DNA of 64,000 nucleotides from Hymenoscyphus infarciens (taxonomy: Eukaryota; Ascomycota; Leotiomycetes; Helotiales; Helotiaceae). Positions within the stretch are counted from its first letter, which is position 1, and the number at the start of each line of letters is the position of its first letter. Where the stretch lies: contig LLCB01000029.1 in assembly GCA_001414345.1 (NCBI GenBank), forward strand, positions 186,001 to 250,000. The letters are read 5' to 3'. Below the pieces are notes generated by a model. That model ran no database searches. It saw only the letters and a list, made by a program, of their open reading frames with translations, and was not told where the DNA came from. Shown here one piece after another: positions 46,060-58,909 of the stretch. Both the position numbers and the translations under genes were made by a program.

Positions 46060-47770
46060 TGACAGCAGTTTCGAGAATCGACAGTATATCATGAGGCTTA
46101 AGGTAGTTTAAAGCTTCGGAGAAGGAAAAGAGTTAGTCGTAGAAGGGCGTGTATCTGTTCTTTCGTTTGGGATTTTCCTTTCTTCATATTCCGAGCTTCC
46201 ATTCGTGTACGTCCACCGCTTCTTGCCTTTCTGGATATTCCGTGGAGGTTCTAAACTCAAGAAACCCGTAATGCTCGAATTGCAGAGTTTGTGATTTCTG
46301 CAACTCTTGATTCTGACATTGATATATACGGTATCAACCCTCTTGATCTCTCTCTTACTAACTTCATTCTTCATTCTTGATCATCACTTATATTCTTATG
46401 ACTTTGCTATTCTCCTCGTCGGTGTTCACACGATCATTTCATCAGCCCAAAAACTCTTGACTAGCAAATACAAATACGTCTCTCTCCGGGTAACTCATAC
46501 CTACACGCAAAGTGAAAAAGATTTTATTTTCCAGGCAAGTAATAACGGTTGATGAAGAGGGTCTAAGCGAATTTCAGACTGCTTTTTGAGAGCAATTTGA
46601 GAATTGCCAGTAGAACATCTCAATTTTATAGAGGTTTGGTCTTATTCTGTTATTATTCAACTTATGTCGAAGTGGAGCGGCTATCTTCCGTGTGTGTAAC
46701 AGAGTAAATGGTTCTTATTCGAAAAGAAGTAACTCATGATACACATGATAGCAGAGAATTGTGATTGTCTTACATTGTTACTGAAAATTTGTTTCTTTCC
46801 CAAGAGCACTTGTAGAAATAACCTCATGTCTAGTCTCCTTCGCTTAGGGTGCACCCAAATATCAGTAACTCGAAAGTTTGAGCTGTTAATACACACACAC
46901 AATCTCTTTCCCTCTCTTTCGTCGGACCTAACATCATCACTTACAATTGGTAATCTTCTGTAAGTTGGCAAGCGACCAGCAAGAACTGGAAGGAGGATAT
47001 GATAAGGGATTTTGAACAGGATGATGAAAGGAATAGAACCAAGAAGTCATTCTGCCAACTTATTTCAGAAATGGCCACTAACACCTGCCTAACTACAACG
47101 AAATTTCTGACTACCACGGTGGTGAATGGTTATTCTCCAAAAATAAGAGCCTCTGGACGACCAACAAAAAATGGCAGTAGCTTTCGAGAGCAAGTTGGGA
47201 ATCAACAGTACTACATGTAAGCTTTTGGAAGGTTTAAGTTTTGGAAATTGAGTTAGAGAATGAAGTATTCTACTTCTATTTTCTTCTTTCGCTTGAGCTT
47301 ATTCTGCTTTACTTCGGATTTTCATCATATATACTTGACTTTGGTCAGACGTTGGTTTCGAGTTTGGAGCTCACACTTCCAGAGCCTGAAGGCTTAGAGT
47401 GATGGCGAGTCTCTCTAAGTAGTGATAATTTCATCGATATCTCGCGGAGGTTGGTCTAGTTCTATACCCAAGATAGCCGTAATTCTCTTAAAACAGGGTT
47501 GTTGTTTTCGTTGACCGGGTGATGTCGAACTTGAAGCCCGCCACGGTCAGGGTTCAATGGCCAAGATTGAAAATGGTTGGTGATGTAGTGCGCTTGATTT
47601 ATTGAACGGCAGATTTAAGAATGGCATAGGATTTTGACGATTTCAAGACAGCCAGAAGATATCTTTGCCTCGAGAGGTCAAATTGAAGCGTGGCTAGGCT
47701 TGGATGTTGGAGTCATCGAATTTGAAAATTGGGTTTTGACAGTGTTTGATAATCGACAGTAATAAATATG
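46060..47770. repeat. Diverged tandem-like repeats, period about 0.53-0.60 kb
   Basis: A motif resembling TTTGAGAATCGACAGTA recurs at about 46071-46086, 46597-46612, 47195-47210 and 47745-47761. Each is preceded by a similar A/G-rich context (GACAG... or GAGAGCAA). The first and fourth copies are followed at similar distances by a related GTCGTAGAA block and a TCTTTC/TCTCTC run. Copies are strongly diverged. Confidence 0.5.
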
Positions 47771-49104
47771 AAATTTTTAGGGAAGTAGGGACAACTAGTC
47801 GTAGAATGAGACATCTTTGTTCTCTCTCTTCTCTGCTCTTCCCATTCCTTAGCAAGTAATGCACAAAAATCTTGTCTCATTGAATTCTAGAACTGATGTG
47901 GTAGTGTTCCAACCATTTTGCAATTGGGTTTGTGCACTTACACATCAAATAGGGGTTTATGATGTCCCCACCGACGGTTTTTGACGTCAATTGATAGCTT
48001 GGGTGTCAGATTATGACTTCTGAGGCTGAGAGAATCTTGTCTCATCCTTTCTCCTCTCACTTATAAGCAATCTTCTAACGATTTAACATAATTTAATTAT
48101 TCACTGAAGCATACGACAGATAGTTCTCTCAAGAAACTAGGAGGTCAGTCCCATCTCTTGCATTGAACTTATATTCTTTAGATGAATTTACATAATTTTG
48201 TTATTCGCTTATGTTTACTATATCTACTTTTCTAGGAGTTTATTTCCTCTTGCAAGGAATTACTACCTTCTTCAAGGAAGAATGTAAACAGGGTAAAAAC
48301 TTCCATCCCCCCGAAACAGCTTGTTCCTATTTTTTGTGCTTCTAAAGCTGTAACATCTATTTAAGGTCAGTATGAGCTGTGGGTACATATATAGCGTGAA
48401 ACAAACCCTCACCTTTACTTTTAAAACCAATTACCATTCACTTGATGAATAGTATTGAGCTTCAACATATGGGACTCCAACTTACAACCTGACTTAAAGA
48501 GGTATGGCGATTCATTTCAACATTCGCGGTAAATGGAGCAGTTCTGAAGACGGTATGAGATAAACAACCATCAAACAAGCCAAGATAAGATGCTACTAGT
48601 AAACCTACTTCATCTCTTTTTCCCACAGGAAGTTCACAAAAGAGGCCCCAACCACAAGCAAAAACCAGCCACCAACTACAGATTACTTACGACCTCTTTC
48701 TCTCCTTCAATGATCCTCGACAATAAAGAACCAGCCAAGAAGCATGCCACACAGAACGGTGGCTTGCAACCCTCCCAATACGAAAGATCACACAAGAACT
48801 CAAATCAGCCTCATACAAGAGCACATGTTCCCCAAACAACGCAAGAATTGGATGAACAGTAAGACATGCATCAACCGTAAGACGGCTTAACCCTTGGCGT
48901 ATCTCAAGAATCCAGCTTCCCACTTTGGCACAAACAATCGGTAGATTCTTCTTTTCACGTCACTCACCGTCAAGTCAAGTAAACTAGAGACTCAGACCTA
49001 ATTTGCAAGCTTCGTGATACTCGTCGGTAAGTTTTCAGACCTCTCTCAGCCAAATACCACAATTCCCCAGCTCTATCAACCCACCTAAAACTCGCTCACC
49101 AGCG

Positions 49105-49400
49105 TGTCGCCTCACACAAACCCTCTCGCCCCGCCTCGAAAAAGTTTCCTTATCGGCTGATCCTCACTCGTCATCCGCCAGATCTACCAACGTCATAACT
49201 TTAAGTAATCTAGAATTTTGAAGTAAAAATGAAGTTCCCAGAGTGGTTGGTTATCGGTGGTTCATCGAAAGCACTCTTTCGTTGACACCCAGTGCCCGTC
49301 GACAAAAGCCTCCCCTCCCAGTAACCAAACTCTGCCATTCCCTCACCAAGAATCATCCACCTTCTCTCCCCGCCTCATCGAAGTGTCATCATCGGCTGAT
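49105..49400. repeat. Degenerate direct duplication
   Basis: CCCGCCTCGAA...TTATCGGCTGATCCTCACTC (about 49131-49170) is echoed by CCCGCCTCATCGAA...CATCGGCTGATCCTTACTC (about 49370-49410), with related flanks. The spacing is about 240 bp. Confidence 0.55.
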
Positions 49401-52400
49401 CCTTACTCCTCACTCACCCAAAACTTCACTCCCAACCTCCCAGGATCTTCCTGGGAAACCTCAAAAAAACAATACACCACACACACCACACACATCTCAA
49501 TGATCCCATGATACAATACTCCAGATCCAAGACTCCCCATAAGACCCGTATGACACGATAATGGATTTCAGAATACAAGTGCGAATGACGAGATTCACAT
49601 AATAGTTTTGAACTTGTATGCTTGATAATCCAGTGGAGGCTAGGTTGGAGTGTTAATGTGGCGGTGGTGGGCTAGACTTTAAGCTGAGAAGGACCAGAAG
49701 CTGGCAAAGAGCCAATAAGAAGGTTGTGCAAAGAGTTGGACAAGATGGAAAAAGAGAATTTCAGATAATATAGACAATACAGGTGAAAGGAACTCTACAG
49801 GGAGTAGAAAATAAGGATAGCGAGGAATGCTAAACCTTTGTAAGAATCCGGGTGACACCCATTATTGATTCAATGGACTCTAGTCCCGAAATCCGAACCA
49901 CTCGCTCGCTCGCTCACTACGCACGAAGCAAAAATCTCCGCTCAACCTACGTGCACGAGGTAAAATAACTTTCACAAGAAGCCAGGCATTACCCCAAAGG
50001 TCTCGAATTGTTCGCCGTTTTCCCAACTTCCCACTCGCTAAACGGAAATGGAAACCCCCACACACGTGCCCTCGTCAATTTATGCCCAAAAAGGTAATTT
50101 CCTTGAAATTCTGTGGGGCCCCAACTTTCGTTTACTTGATACTCAACCAACGAAACTATCTATTTTTACCACAGATTTATTCAGCATCAAATAAAGGGGG
50201 AACCCAAGAAAACGTGCTTGTTTGCATTTCCAAAAGCATCAGCTCCTCTCGGCCCCCTTTTTACCTAATTATCAACACACACAATAACTGAAAGCAAACT
50301 GGTAGGTAACAAAAACGTTTCAACTCAAGCCTGCCGTTTCTCGTGAGCGAGCGAAAAGAAAACAGGCCTTCACATCTTCACATCCTATCCCTATTCAGTA
50401 AAATCCACGGGGGCCCCAGTGTGCTTTCAGTGACATGCCACTGTCAAGACCCGGAAAAGCTCTAAAGAAAACGAAAAATCAAATAAATTGTCAAAGAGCC
50501 CGAACCCCCAATGAAATGGAAGTCTCTCAACTTTTCTCCACGCAGATACACTATACCAACGGAACATAACACACGGAGCACAATCATTAGCACCTTCCAG
50601 GCTGAGCCAAGGCAAATGCAATGGAATGAAAAAATGGGAGATAAGAAACAAAGTTTGTAAATTTCAACATGGGAATCTACAGCGGAGAAGTTGTGGAAAG
50701 GTCTCATTGTTATACAGATGATCTGTGCTTCACTGGGAGTAAATACATGGTGATAACCAAAACGCAGACAGTTTGCTCAATATTTGGAAAATATGAGAGA
50801 AGGTGCCTAGGTGCTTTGAGGCAGTGATGATACACTCATACAGGACAATGCTGAGAATGTCTCTTGGGGGAAATCAATTTGATTTTCCCCTTCCATTTCA
50901 GCAAGCTTCCAGACTCCGGAAGGTATTCCGGGTTAGAATGGCAACACCTGGAAGCATAGTTCATCACAGCTCATTTATGGCCTGTGTTTCTAGGGGCCCA
51001 TGGGCTTGGAATTGAAGCTCTCTGGGGTGTCCTTGTGAGTGAGTAAGTAGAAGGGTGAGTGGGTGGCAATGACTTTATCGAAGAGTTCCTCCTTTCCTTT
51101 TTCTTTCCTTTCCTTCTCGAATCAATGATGGAGGGGTGGTCAAGCTATCCGAGATTCGCAGGTAGTGAGGTGCTCGAAACGACCATAACCGCTGACTTGC
51201 ATTCGAGTACGAGTAATCTGATCAACGATATTATAACATATCGAATCATGCTCCTGAGAGAATGAATGGGCACCAACTTCCCTAAACAGCGAAGCTTGCG
51301 AGAAAACTGGTGGCATGTTTTCCTCCCATGCAGCTCTTCACTGTAATTGGATCAAACATGTTCAAGCAAGCGCACAGACAATGCTTGCAGCTCGACAAGG
51401 GCCCTGACGGGAATAGAAAGCCTTGGCATGATTTGAAACGTAGACAAATGGGAGGGACAAGCCGTTTGGGAATTTTGCTGATAGGATTTTATGACATGAC
51501 TGACCACCCACCGAAGGAACATGTTCGTCTGATGGAGCACAAGCCATTTGCCAGTCGCATCTCTTGTTTCCCAGTTTTCAGCAGGATCCTAGGAGACCCT
51601 TGAATCCGGAAACAAGTTGCCGCGCATTCTCTAAGATCTATCATAATTCTCTTGTTGCTCGGCTGCAGGAAACATGGTACAAGCTTGAGGAATTGCTCAA
51701 ATAGGAATTGGGTTCTAGACATGTACTTGGGTACTACCCAGCTCGGTCAATAGGAAAGGTACTTCTATAGACATGCACTTTGCGGTGCAGGAGAAACCAA
51801 TATTATACGATTACAGAACCAAAAACGGCCAGCAATTCTTGTGAGGAGAGAGTTCGACTATTGAGAGTCAAACTAACGATGATCTCCGTTTGTAACACAG
51901 AACTGGCGGTTGACACGATGGAACTGTTCACGAAGAGGAGGGGCAATTTCTGAGGAGGGGTAAGGTAGACAATTGCACTTTGCACTTCTGTGAATACTTC
52001 GTCCCAGGCATAACAATTACGGCAGAAGCGAAAGGAACCCCCATGAAAATCGGCCAAAAACCCTGGCAGCCCACAAAATCTGTAGTAATTGTTATGCCTA
52101 GGACCAAGTAGCTTTGATCGTTTTTTACCCCTCGCAGACTTGTGGAGGGGAGGCCCAAATCTCGATTCTGCAGACCCTGGACCGGGGAGATAAAGGTTGC
52201 AGGACGCATGCTGGAGGCCAGGATTATGCGAATTGGGAAAAACATGCCGAAGATTGGGGGCATTCGGGGAGGTGAAATTACACTGGAAGACGCTGATTTG
52301 CTGTGTGGGAGTCGGAATGACAAGGTCTGGGGTATTTTATGGGGTCCCCCTGAGGCTGGGAACGAGGGGGTCTCCACTATAATGGGACGGCTGATCGACC

Positions 52401-52695
52401 CAGTTCAGCGGAGTCCACTGTACCAAGATTTGAATCGACCTGGTCTTGCTTGCTGGATGACCCTGTGCCATCCAGAAGTGGTGATACTACCCAAGTCGCT
52501 CGGAGTAAGTCTTGATTGAAGAGGATGTTGGAGAAGATGAAATTTCATCAATTGATTGCCTGAAAAACTCCCTCATGCAGCTGCCCTGAGGAGGAATTGA
52601 ACGACATGCACGCATCTTGTCCCCTTGTGTAGAATGTTGTATGGAGCCAAATAAGCGAGGCCGGTTTTCGTGTCCAATCGATTATCCAACTTAAG

Positions 52696-52755
<60 letters not shown>

Positions 52756-52759
52756 GAAA
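52696..52759. repeat. 7-bp tandem array, unit ATGGAAA x8 plus variants
   Basis: Eight perfect copies are followed by one slightly altered copy (ATGGGAAAT). Confidence 0.95.
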
Positions 52760-53345
52760 TGGGACCCCGAGCGGGTGATGCTTACTTCCTGCCAACTTGT
52801 GCCAAGCTATCTTTCGGTGAGATTCCATCCAGGCGGGTGTTGACTTCGTAGCCGTCGTTGACAAAAACTGAGGCAATTCAGATATCACATCTGTTGCTTA
52901 CCTTCGGGTCAGACATCTACGGGTCGAAATTCGCTCCCGTGTGCCACGATGATGCCCGCCGGTCGATCTTTGACCTTTCGAATGCTGGATGCTGGATGAA
53001 GCTATTCATTCATTGCCATCAGTGTGACAGAAGTACTTCCGGTTTCTCAAATCTCATGCATGGAGGCTCGCGATTTGATGTGATTTGAATCACTGCTCGA
53101 GATGAGACTCTGAGGCTTCGGCTCGGACTCGTTTATGCCATAGCTGACGGTCTTTGATTCTCTTGGAGTTCGGCATCGGCATGCCGACTTTTCGATCACT
53201 GAGAAAGCCAATGTTTTCGATTCGTAAAGGGGGCCAGGCCAGCACCATCGATCATCAGGGGCCCCGGCCATGCCGCCCCGATCGAAAGGATCGAGAGGAG
53301 AGGAGAAGCTCAGGAGAGCCAAGGTTTGGGCAAAATTGAATTCTT

Positions 53346-53346
<1 letters not shown>

Positions 53347-53378
<32 letters not shown>
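53347..53378. repeat. GT dinucleotide microsatellite, 16 units
   Basis: Uninterrupted GT repeat of 32 bases. Confidence 0.95.
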
Positions 53379-53380
<2 letters not shown>

Positions 53381-56300
53381 TATATTTTGTGTTGTGTCTC
53401 AATACAAATTCTCTGGACGTTGGTTCTAGGTTTAGTGCTACACCTACTAGGCGACAGCACGGGCGAACTGGAATAAGCTCAACTCCCTCCTCTTTACAAT
53501 TGCTGTACTAGTACGACCTCCGACCCAGCGCCGGGTCACCACTCCATCACCCGATGCAGGCACGCGCTTGGGGATTCTTATTTGGGAACCTGGCCATGAA
53601 TGAGTAGAGTACGTACACAAAGAAATGCCTCCCGCCATGTTGTGTACTCGAGCAGGCTTAGCTACGAGTATCAGTCACCCGGTGCTGCAGTAGCTACTGT
53701 AACGCGTGTTCGGTTCAGAAATGCTGAAGACCCAGCTTAAACACGTTTTGCAAATCTCTATTAGATCCCAACACGTGGCCAACCCATGGATTATCAGGCT
53801 ATAACTTCCCTAGGGCGATACTCCAAAACTTCCTCTCCACCAAACCGCATTGACCTTCGTCTTGATGGTGCAAAATCAATCAGCACACAGGCGCGTACGA
53901 CAACGATACCAACGTTCGAGTAGGCCTTTGCAATTCTCGTCACCAAGCAGAGCTGAGAGCGGGGGGCAGGGGCTGCATCTTCTCAATCTGGCATAAGGTG
54001 GCGGTGCCACATAAAGACATCATACATTGGCTGTTGCGAGTGGCCTGCGGGAACCATACGGAAGCCTGCAAATCTCCTAAGACGATTACATTTCGCGACT
54101 TTGAACATATCAGGCGCTATCCGACGTAGGACGGATCGACCTGTCGACCACAGTCTCGGGTTCGTAATGAGGAACACACCACCAGATGGGGAATATCCAT
54201 TTACTGCCAGGGCCCGAGCTGTCAAGGATACTAATCGTCACTTGGGAAAGCATTCAAACCAGAACACCTGCGATCTTGTCCGTACGATCGTCAGTTGTTC
54301 TCGCATCAGTTTCGATCGAATGGTTTGCACAAGAATCCAGTTTCCTGCTGGGTACTTCGCATACTGGCCTCTTTTGTCTGCTTTTGAGACTACCTGTTAT
54401 TTATTAATTGCACAAGTGGCTGGTTTTCAAGCATTCCAAATTTACAAGCTGAGTTCTAGTACTTTTCCCTATTACTAATGCTCAAACTTGAACAATCATG
54501 GGCAAGGATCCATCCATACTGCCGAATTTTTTTATTTCAAATTGTGTTCAAGTTATGGCCTGTGGAGCATTATCGTACTCGAACACGCATTATCTGTTTG
54601 AATTATCTTTTGTTATTTCAGAGTACAATTGTACAGGCCCTCCACATGAATTACTACAACGTAGCGTAGGAAACTCTCCGAACATAGCGATACTCCGTAC
54701 CTGATGGACAGTTCATTCAGATGCTTGTAAAGAGTTGTATTTGCGAAGAATCAATCCGAATCAAGATGCTGCTGATGCCCTTGCCCATGGCAGGGTTTGC
54801 ACAGGCGACAACTTGTGGGATACGCCATGGAGGCGATGGCTGAAATTTCCCGTCCACCTCCCCCAAAAAAGACCTGTCAACCTCTACCCTCGATTCTTCA
54901 TGTTTAACACAGCGAATTTTGCACCACTGGTAAAAGAAACGCTTCGTCTCTTCTTGCTCGTGCTGCAACAAAAACCGCTCATTGAAGCCTGCAGTGCGGT
55001 ATGGCTTGAACACAGGCCCAAGTCCCACAGAGGAAGTATTGACTATTGACTTTTGGGACGGTATTTGTGTGGCTATCATGGCAAACGCAGTTTTCCCGTT
55101 CTCTGTTCCGTTTGGTCTACGCCAGCCATCCTGAAGAACACAGCCGCCTGCAAACGAAACCGGCTGATCAGAGCTGAGTTGCATGTTGTCATATATGATG
55201 CGGCGAAAACTAGTATTGACGCCATTATTAGATCTACTTTGAAGCAACTTGATAGACGCGGTGCGCGCGGGAGTACTAGTATGAGTACTAGTATGAGCGC
55301 TCCGGTAGTCAAGAACTGTCATGCCGCTGCGGGGACCCCTAGAAGCTATCCGGCCAACAAGATGGATTGGACGACGAGTGGTCGGGTCTAGGCCAGGGTC
55401 TTATTTTTAACCTTGAAATGCTTACTCGATACTAGTAGTCGATACATGTACATATCTATTACACACGGGGCACCGAGATACGTACAGTTACATATCTATT
55501 ACTATGACACAATGATACCTTTCGACATTGATCAAAGAATCGGATTCCAACATGGCGGTATCTATCAAATCACGGTTAACGACTTGTTTGGTCAATGCCG
55601 GGAATAAACTACTGGCAGCCGTCTGCGACGAGCCCGGCCGTTGTGCTTCTCTAGCTGCAGCGTTCTCTGCCAACTTCTTTTACTCCTGCATCCACTCCTC
55701 CGCTCAGTCACAGCCCTGCCGGACCCGGCCCTTTCCCCGAGTTTTGAACCAAAGTCCCCAAGAAGACAAGCGTAATCGTGCCCCCACGCTGAACTGAACT
55801 GTGGAGCGGAATTCGGCGTCTTTCCCCCAGCCTGATCGGCCTCAGCGAAGCCCTCACCCAAGGGGGGGGGGGCGCCTATCGCCTGCATCATTGGTATGCA
55901 GAGTTGCAGAGTGCAGAGCAGTTCCTCCATCAAAAGATCATCTTTGGTGCCTCGCAAGATCCCTGAACCCGGCGCTCGGGTTGTGGATGTTTTCTTTGAC
56001 CTCTTTTTCCGGATGTTCATCATGCTCCTGCGAAAAGCTAGGTGCACATCACCTCCCCCTCCCCCCTTTTGCTCGCCATAGTGGCATCTTTTCAGTGTCC
56101 ACCTCCACTATATTCCCTGCTGGCAGGGACAACCAAGACACAGGGAAGGTTGGTGCTAGCTCGCTGGAGCCAATGTTGCCAATCCCCTCATGGTCGAGAT
56201 TGACCTGCGGCCAGTGTTGCAACTTGCAAGACTTCTCCATGTACGGAGGTGTACATGGTCCCGAGAGGCGTAAAGCTTCGTCTGGATTGGTCTAGTCTTC

Positions 56301-57079
56301 ATCTACACTGTCTCTCAAGTCGATGCCGCCGTGACATACCCCGGTCATACCCCCCTTGTCGCCTTTGGCAAGTACTGGCACTCACCATCTTTAGTCTCTT
56401 TTCTTGTTGAAGAGAAGGTCTCTGCTTAAAGAGAATATCTACGCTCACCACAGATACAGTGAGAACATCATAACTCTCCAGTTAGCCATGTCTGTTTCAC
56501 TGCTCAATCCTGCCTGAATGATGCCTATTGGTCCAGTCTCAGGTTTTGCCAACGTGGGATGGTGGCCGCGGTACCACTGGACTGCACGGCAAATATTGCT
56601 TCCACTGGGGTGGGGGGTCTGGGACTCGCTTTCTATATGAATGCATCTGTGTCCAACTTGTGAAATCTCGGATTGGCATACTGAACGACTGGAAACCGAC
56701 TTCTAATCCTCGTTGCACATCTACTCGAAGAATTCTTTACCACTCACACTAATACCCCAATACTCCTTTCACGCTTTCCTCAATCACTCTCGACAGCCTT
56801 ACCGACGATCTTGCACCCTTTTCTATTCAAGTATCTTTCGTCGCTTTTCTCGGGCGGAAATCTGCATTCAATTCTTACCTCACCCTTTGACTTCGCCTTT
56901 TTCTGCTCCTTTAATTTCGATCACTCCTTCACATCACAACTCGTATAATCATCCACCACTATATTCTTGCTTTCGAGCAAGACAACACCGGCAAACTGGC
57001 GGTTACTAAACAGAAACCAGGCCAATCCTGGGGACGGTGGCCGGAGCAGAATCAGCAACCCGTCGACAGTTACTACGCA

Positions 57080-58909
57080 ATGGATATCTCACTGGCTTAT
57101 GACACTCGAACAACTTCTTCTGGGCCTTTCACAACCAGAAATGTCCTGGCGCCACAGTACATGCTCAATCAACAGTACAATGGATCAACCACGTTGATTG
57201 CTACCCAGCAACAAGTCCAGCAAAACAACCCTTTCAGTTTTGCCGGATATACTGGAGCTCACTCGGTCGTTCCAGCTTTTACGGGCTACATACAGCAGAG
57301 ACCGCTTCCTCCTCTAGGGCAAACAGCTAGCGATGAAAGGTCCGTTCAGTACAACCGAAATGGTCGACAAGGCTTTGTTGAAGCCCAACTTAGCCAAAGC
57401 CCGCCTATCAAACCCGAACCTCATTGGAACTTGACGCCTACCTCAAATTCGTCATCGCCAACAGTGCCTTTGGGCGGCTCAAAGGTGATCAAGCCTGCTG
57501 TCCCGGTCAACGGTGCCCAGGTGGTCGACTTTTGTACCGAGGTTGATACCCTCATGAAAGCGATTCAAGCACAAACAGAGCCTTCAAACCCACCATCACC
57601 AACGCCTGTGGTAGGTGCTTCCTTCACCCCTCCTCACACGCATTCCGACTCTCACAACAGCGGATATTCCTCTGGGGAATCGAGTAGCTATTTGCTCACA
57701 GATGGGAACTGCCAGGACGACACCTCGACCACCAGAAAAGTCTCAAAGAAACGTTATCCATGCACCGTTGGTAATTGTAACCGCAATTTCTACCAAAAGA
57801 CTCATCTTGATATCCATGTGCGCTCACACACCGGCGAAAGGCCCTATGTAAGTCACTCTTTTGCAACTCAAGGAATATAGTTTGCTGACTCTTCTCATAG
57901 AATTGCAAGCATGCTGGTTGTGATCGAAGCTTCTCTCAGTTGGGCAATTTAAAGGTACTTTCTCTTCAATTTATGGTTCTCAGCTACATTTCTAACAGCT
58001 TTCTACTAGACACATGAGCGTAGACACACTGGCGAACGACCATATGCCTGTGAATTGTGTGGAAAGCGGTTTGCGCAACGAGGAAATGTCCGCCAACACA
58101 AAACCATTCATGGTCAAGCAAAGCCATACCCATGCAAGCTTGACGATGGGTCCGGAAAAGAATGCGGAAAGCTGTTTACACAGCTGGGTAATCTCAAGGT
58201 ATGCTCTATTTTGGTCTTTGTTTCCCCTTCAAATTTAATAGTCGTTGTTTTGTTTCATGGCTCATCATGCTGTCTGATTACTACCTCAACTCCTTTTGCT
58301 TTTTGGGGGTTGCTCCAGAACTCAGCCACTCGGTGCCTCACCACAATGCAAGGGCATTTTTCCTTTCTCACTCTGACACTGAGTCATGTATCGTATATTC
58401 TTATGAAAGCCCAAACTAACACGAAGCCAATATAGTCGCACCAAAACAAATTCCACGTTGTAGCACTCCGGAATCTCACAACCAAATTCGCTTCCTTCAA
58501 GAACGGCGATAACGTCTCGGCAGCCGACAAGGAACTCCATGAATACTTTCGCGAACTGTACAAGAACAGTAACAAAGGCATCAAAGGCCGCGGAAAGCAA
58601 CGAAAGGTCGGTCCCGACTCCGTGGTCCTGTCATCTGGGATGAACAACCTTGCTCTCGACCACAGCTACAGTCTCAGCGGGTCGGGTCGTGGGAATATGG
58701 TCATGAACGTCATGCATGATCGTCTTCCTCCAGTTCATCTTCAAGGACGTATTGACCATGGTCGATACGAGATTTGTGAGGTTGATGATGGTAGTCAATC
58801 TGGCCACAGTGGTTCTGGCTCTGGAAGTGGGTATGATGATGTGCACTCGGACAGTTACGACAACAACAGCCCGAACAGTGACCTCGCCTTTGGGGACAGG
58901 ATTTACTAA
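57080..58909 (+). CDS. C2H2 zinc-finger transcription factor, Azf1-like
   Basis: Four exons (57080-57847, 57901-57954, 58010-58198, 58436-58909; introns 53, 55 and 237 bp, all phase 0) encode 494 residues. The N-terminal 220 residues are Gln/Ser/Pro-rich, as in activation regions. Four consecutive C2H2 fingers follow from Cys228: [55 protein letters not shown] and the insertion-bearing [27 protein letters not shown]. They are joined by TGERPY linkers. Introns fall inside or between fingers, which confirms the splice sites. The C-terminal tail is Gly/Ser/Asp-rich. The finger set resembles the Azf1 group of fungal regulators, whose targets include carbon and development genes. Specific targets here are unknown. 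The start could lie further upstream. Confidence 0.88.

Larger units (their letters stand above)
45558..57079. other. 11.5-kb region without a convincing gene
   Basis: Frames exist on both strands (for example 201 codons at 54717-55322 minus), but none shows a domain, a membrane pattern or coherent splicing, and several long ones begin only at GTG. The region contains diverged half-kilobase repeats, a degenerate duplication near 49.2 kb, a heptamer array and a GT microsatellite. The last 350 bp are pyrimidine-rich and likely form the promoter and long leader of the C2H2 gene. Confidence 0.45.

Noticed and set aside
47540..47560. GGTCAGGGTTCAATGGCC considered as a tRNA T arm
   Set aside because: No matching acceptor, D or anticodon arms are present at the required distances.
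51928..52519. Frames of 149 (minus) and 125 (plus) codons overlapping each other
   Set aside because: Both open only at GTG, neither shows a domain, and they are mutually exclusive.
54717..55322. 201-codon minus-strand frame starting at ATG
   Set aside because: No family motif, and the opposite strand is almost equally open. The composition looks like random low-stop DNA, so I left it out as a gene.
55592..56047. 151-codon minus-strand frame rich in Arg/Ser
   Set aside because: It starts only at GTG and no family resemblance is seen.
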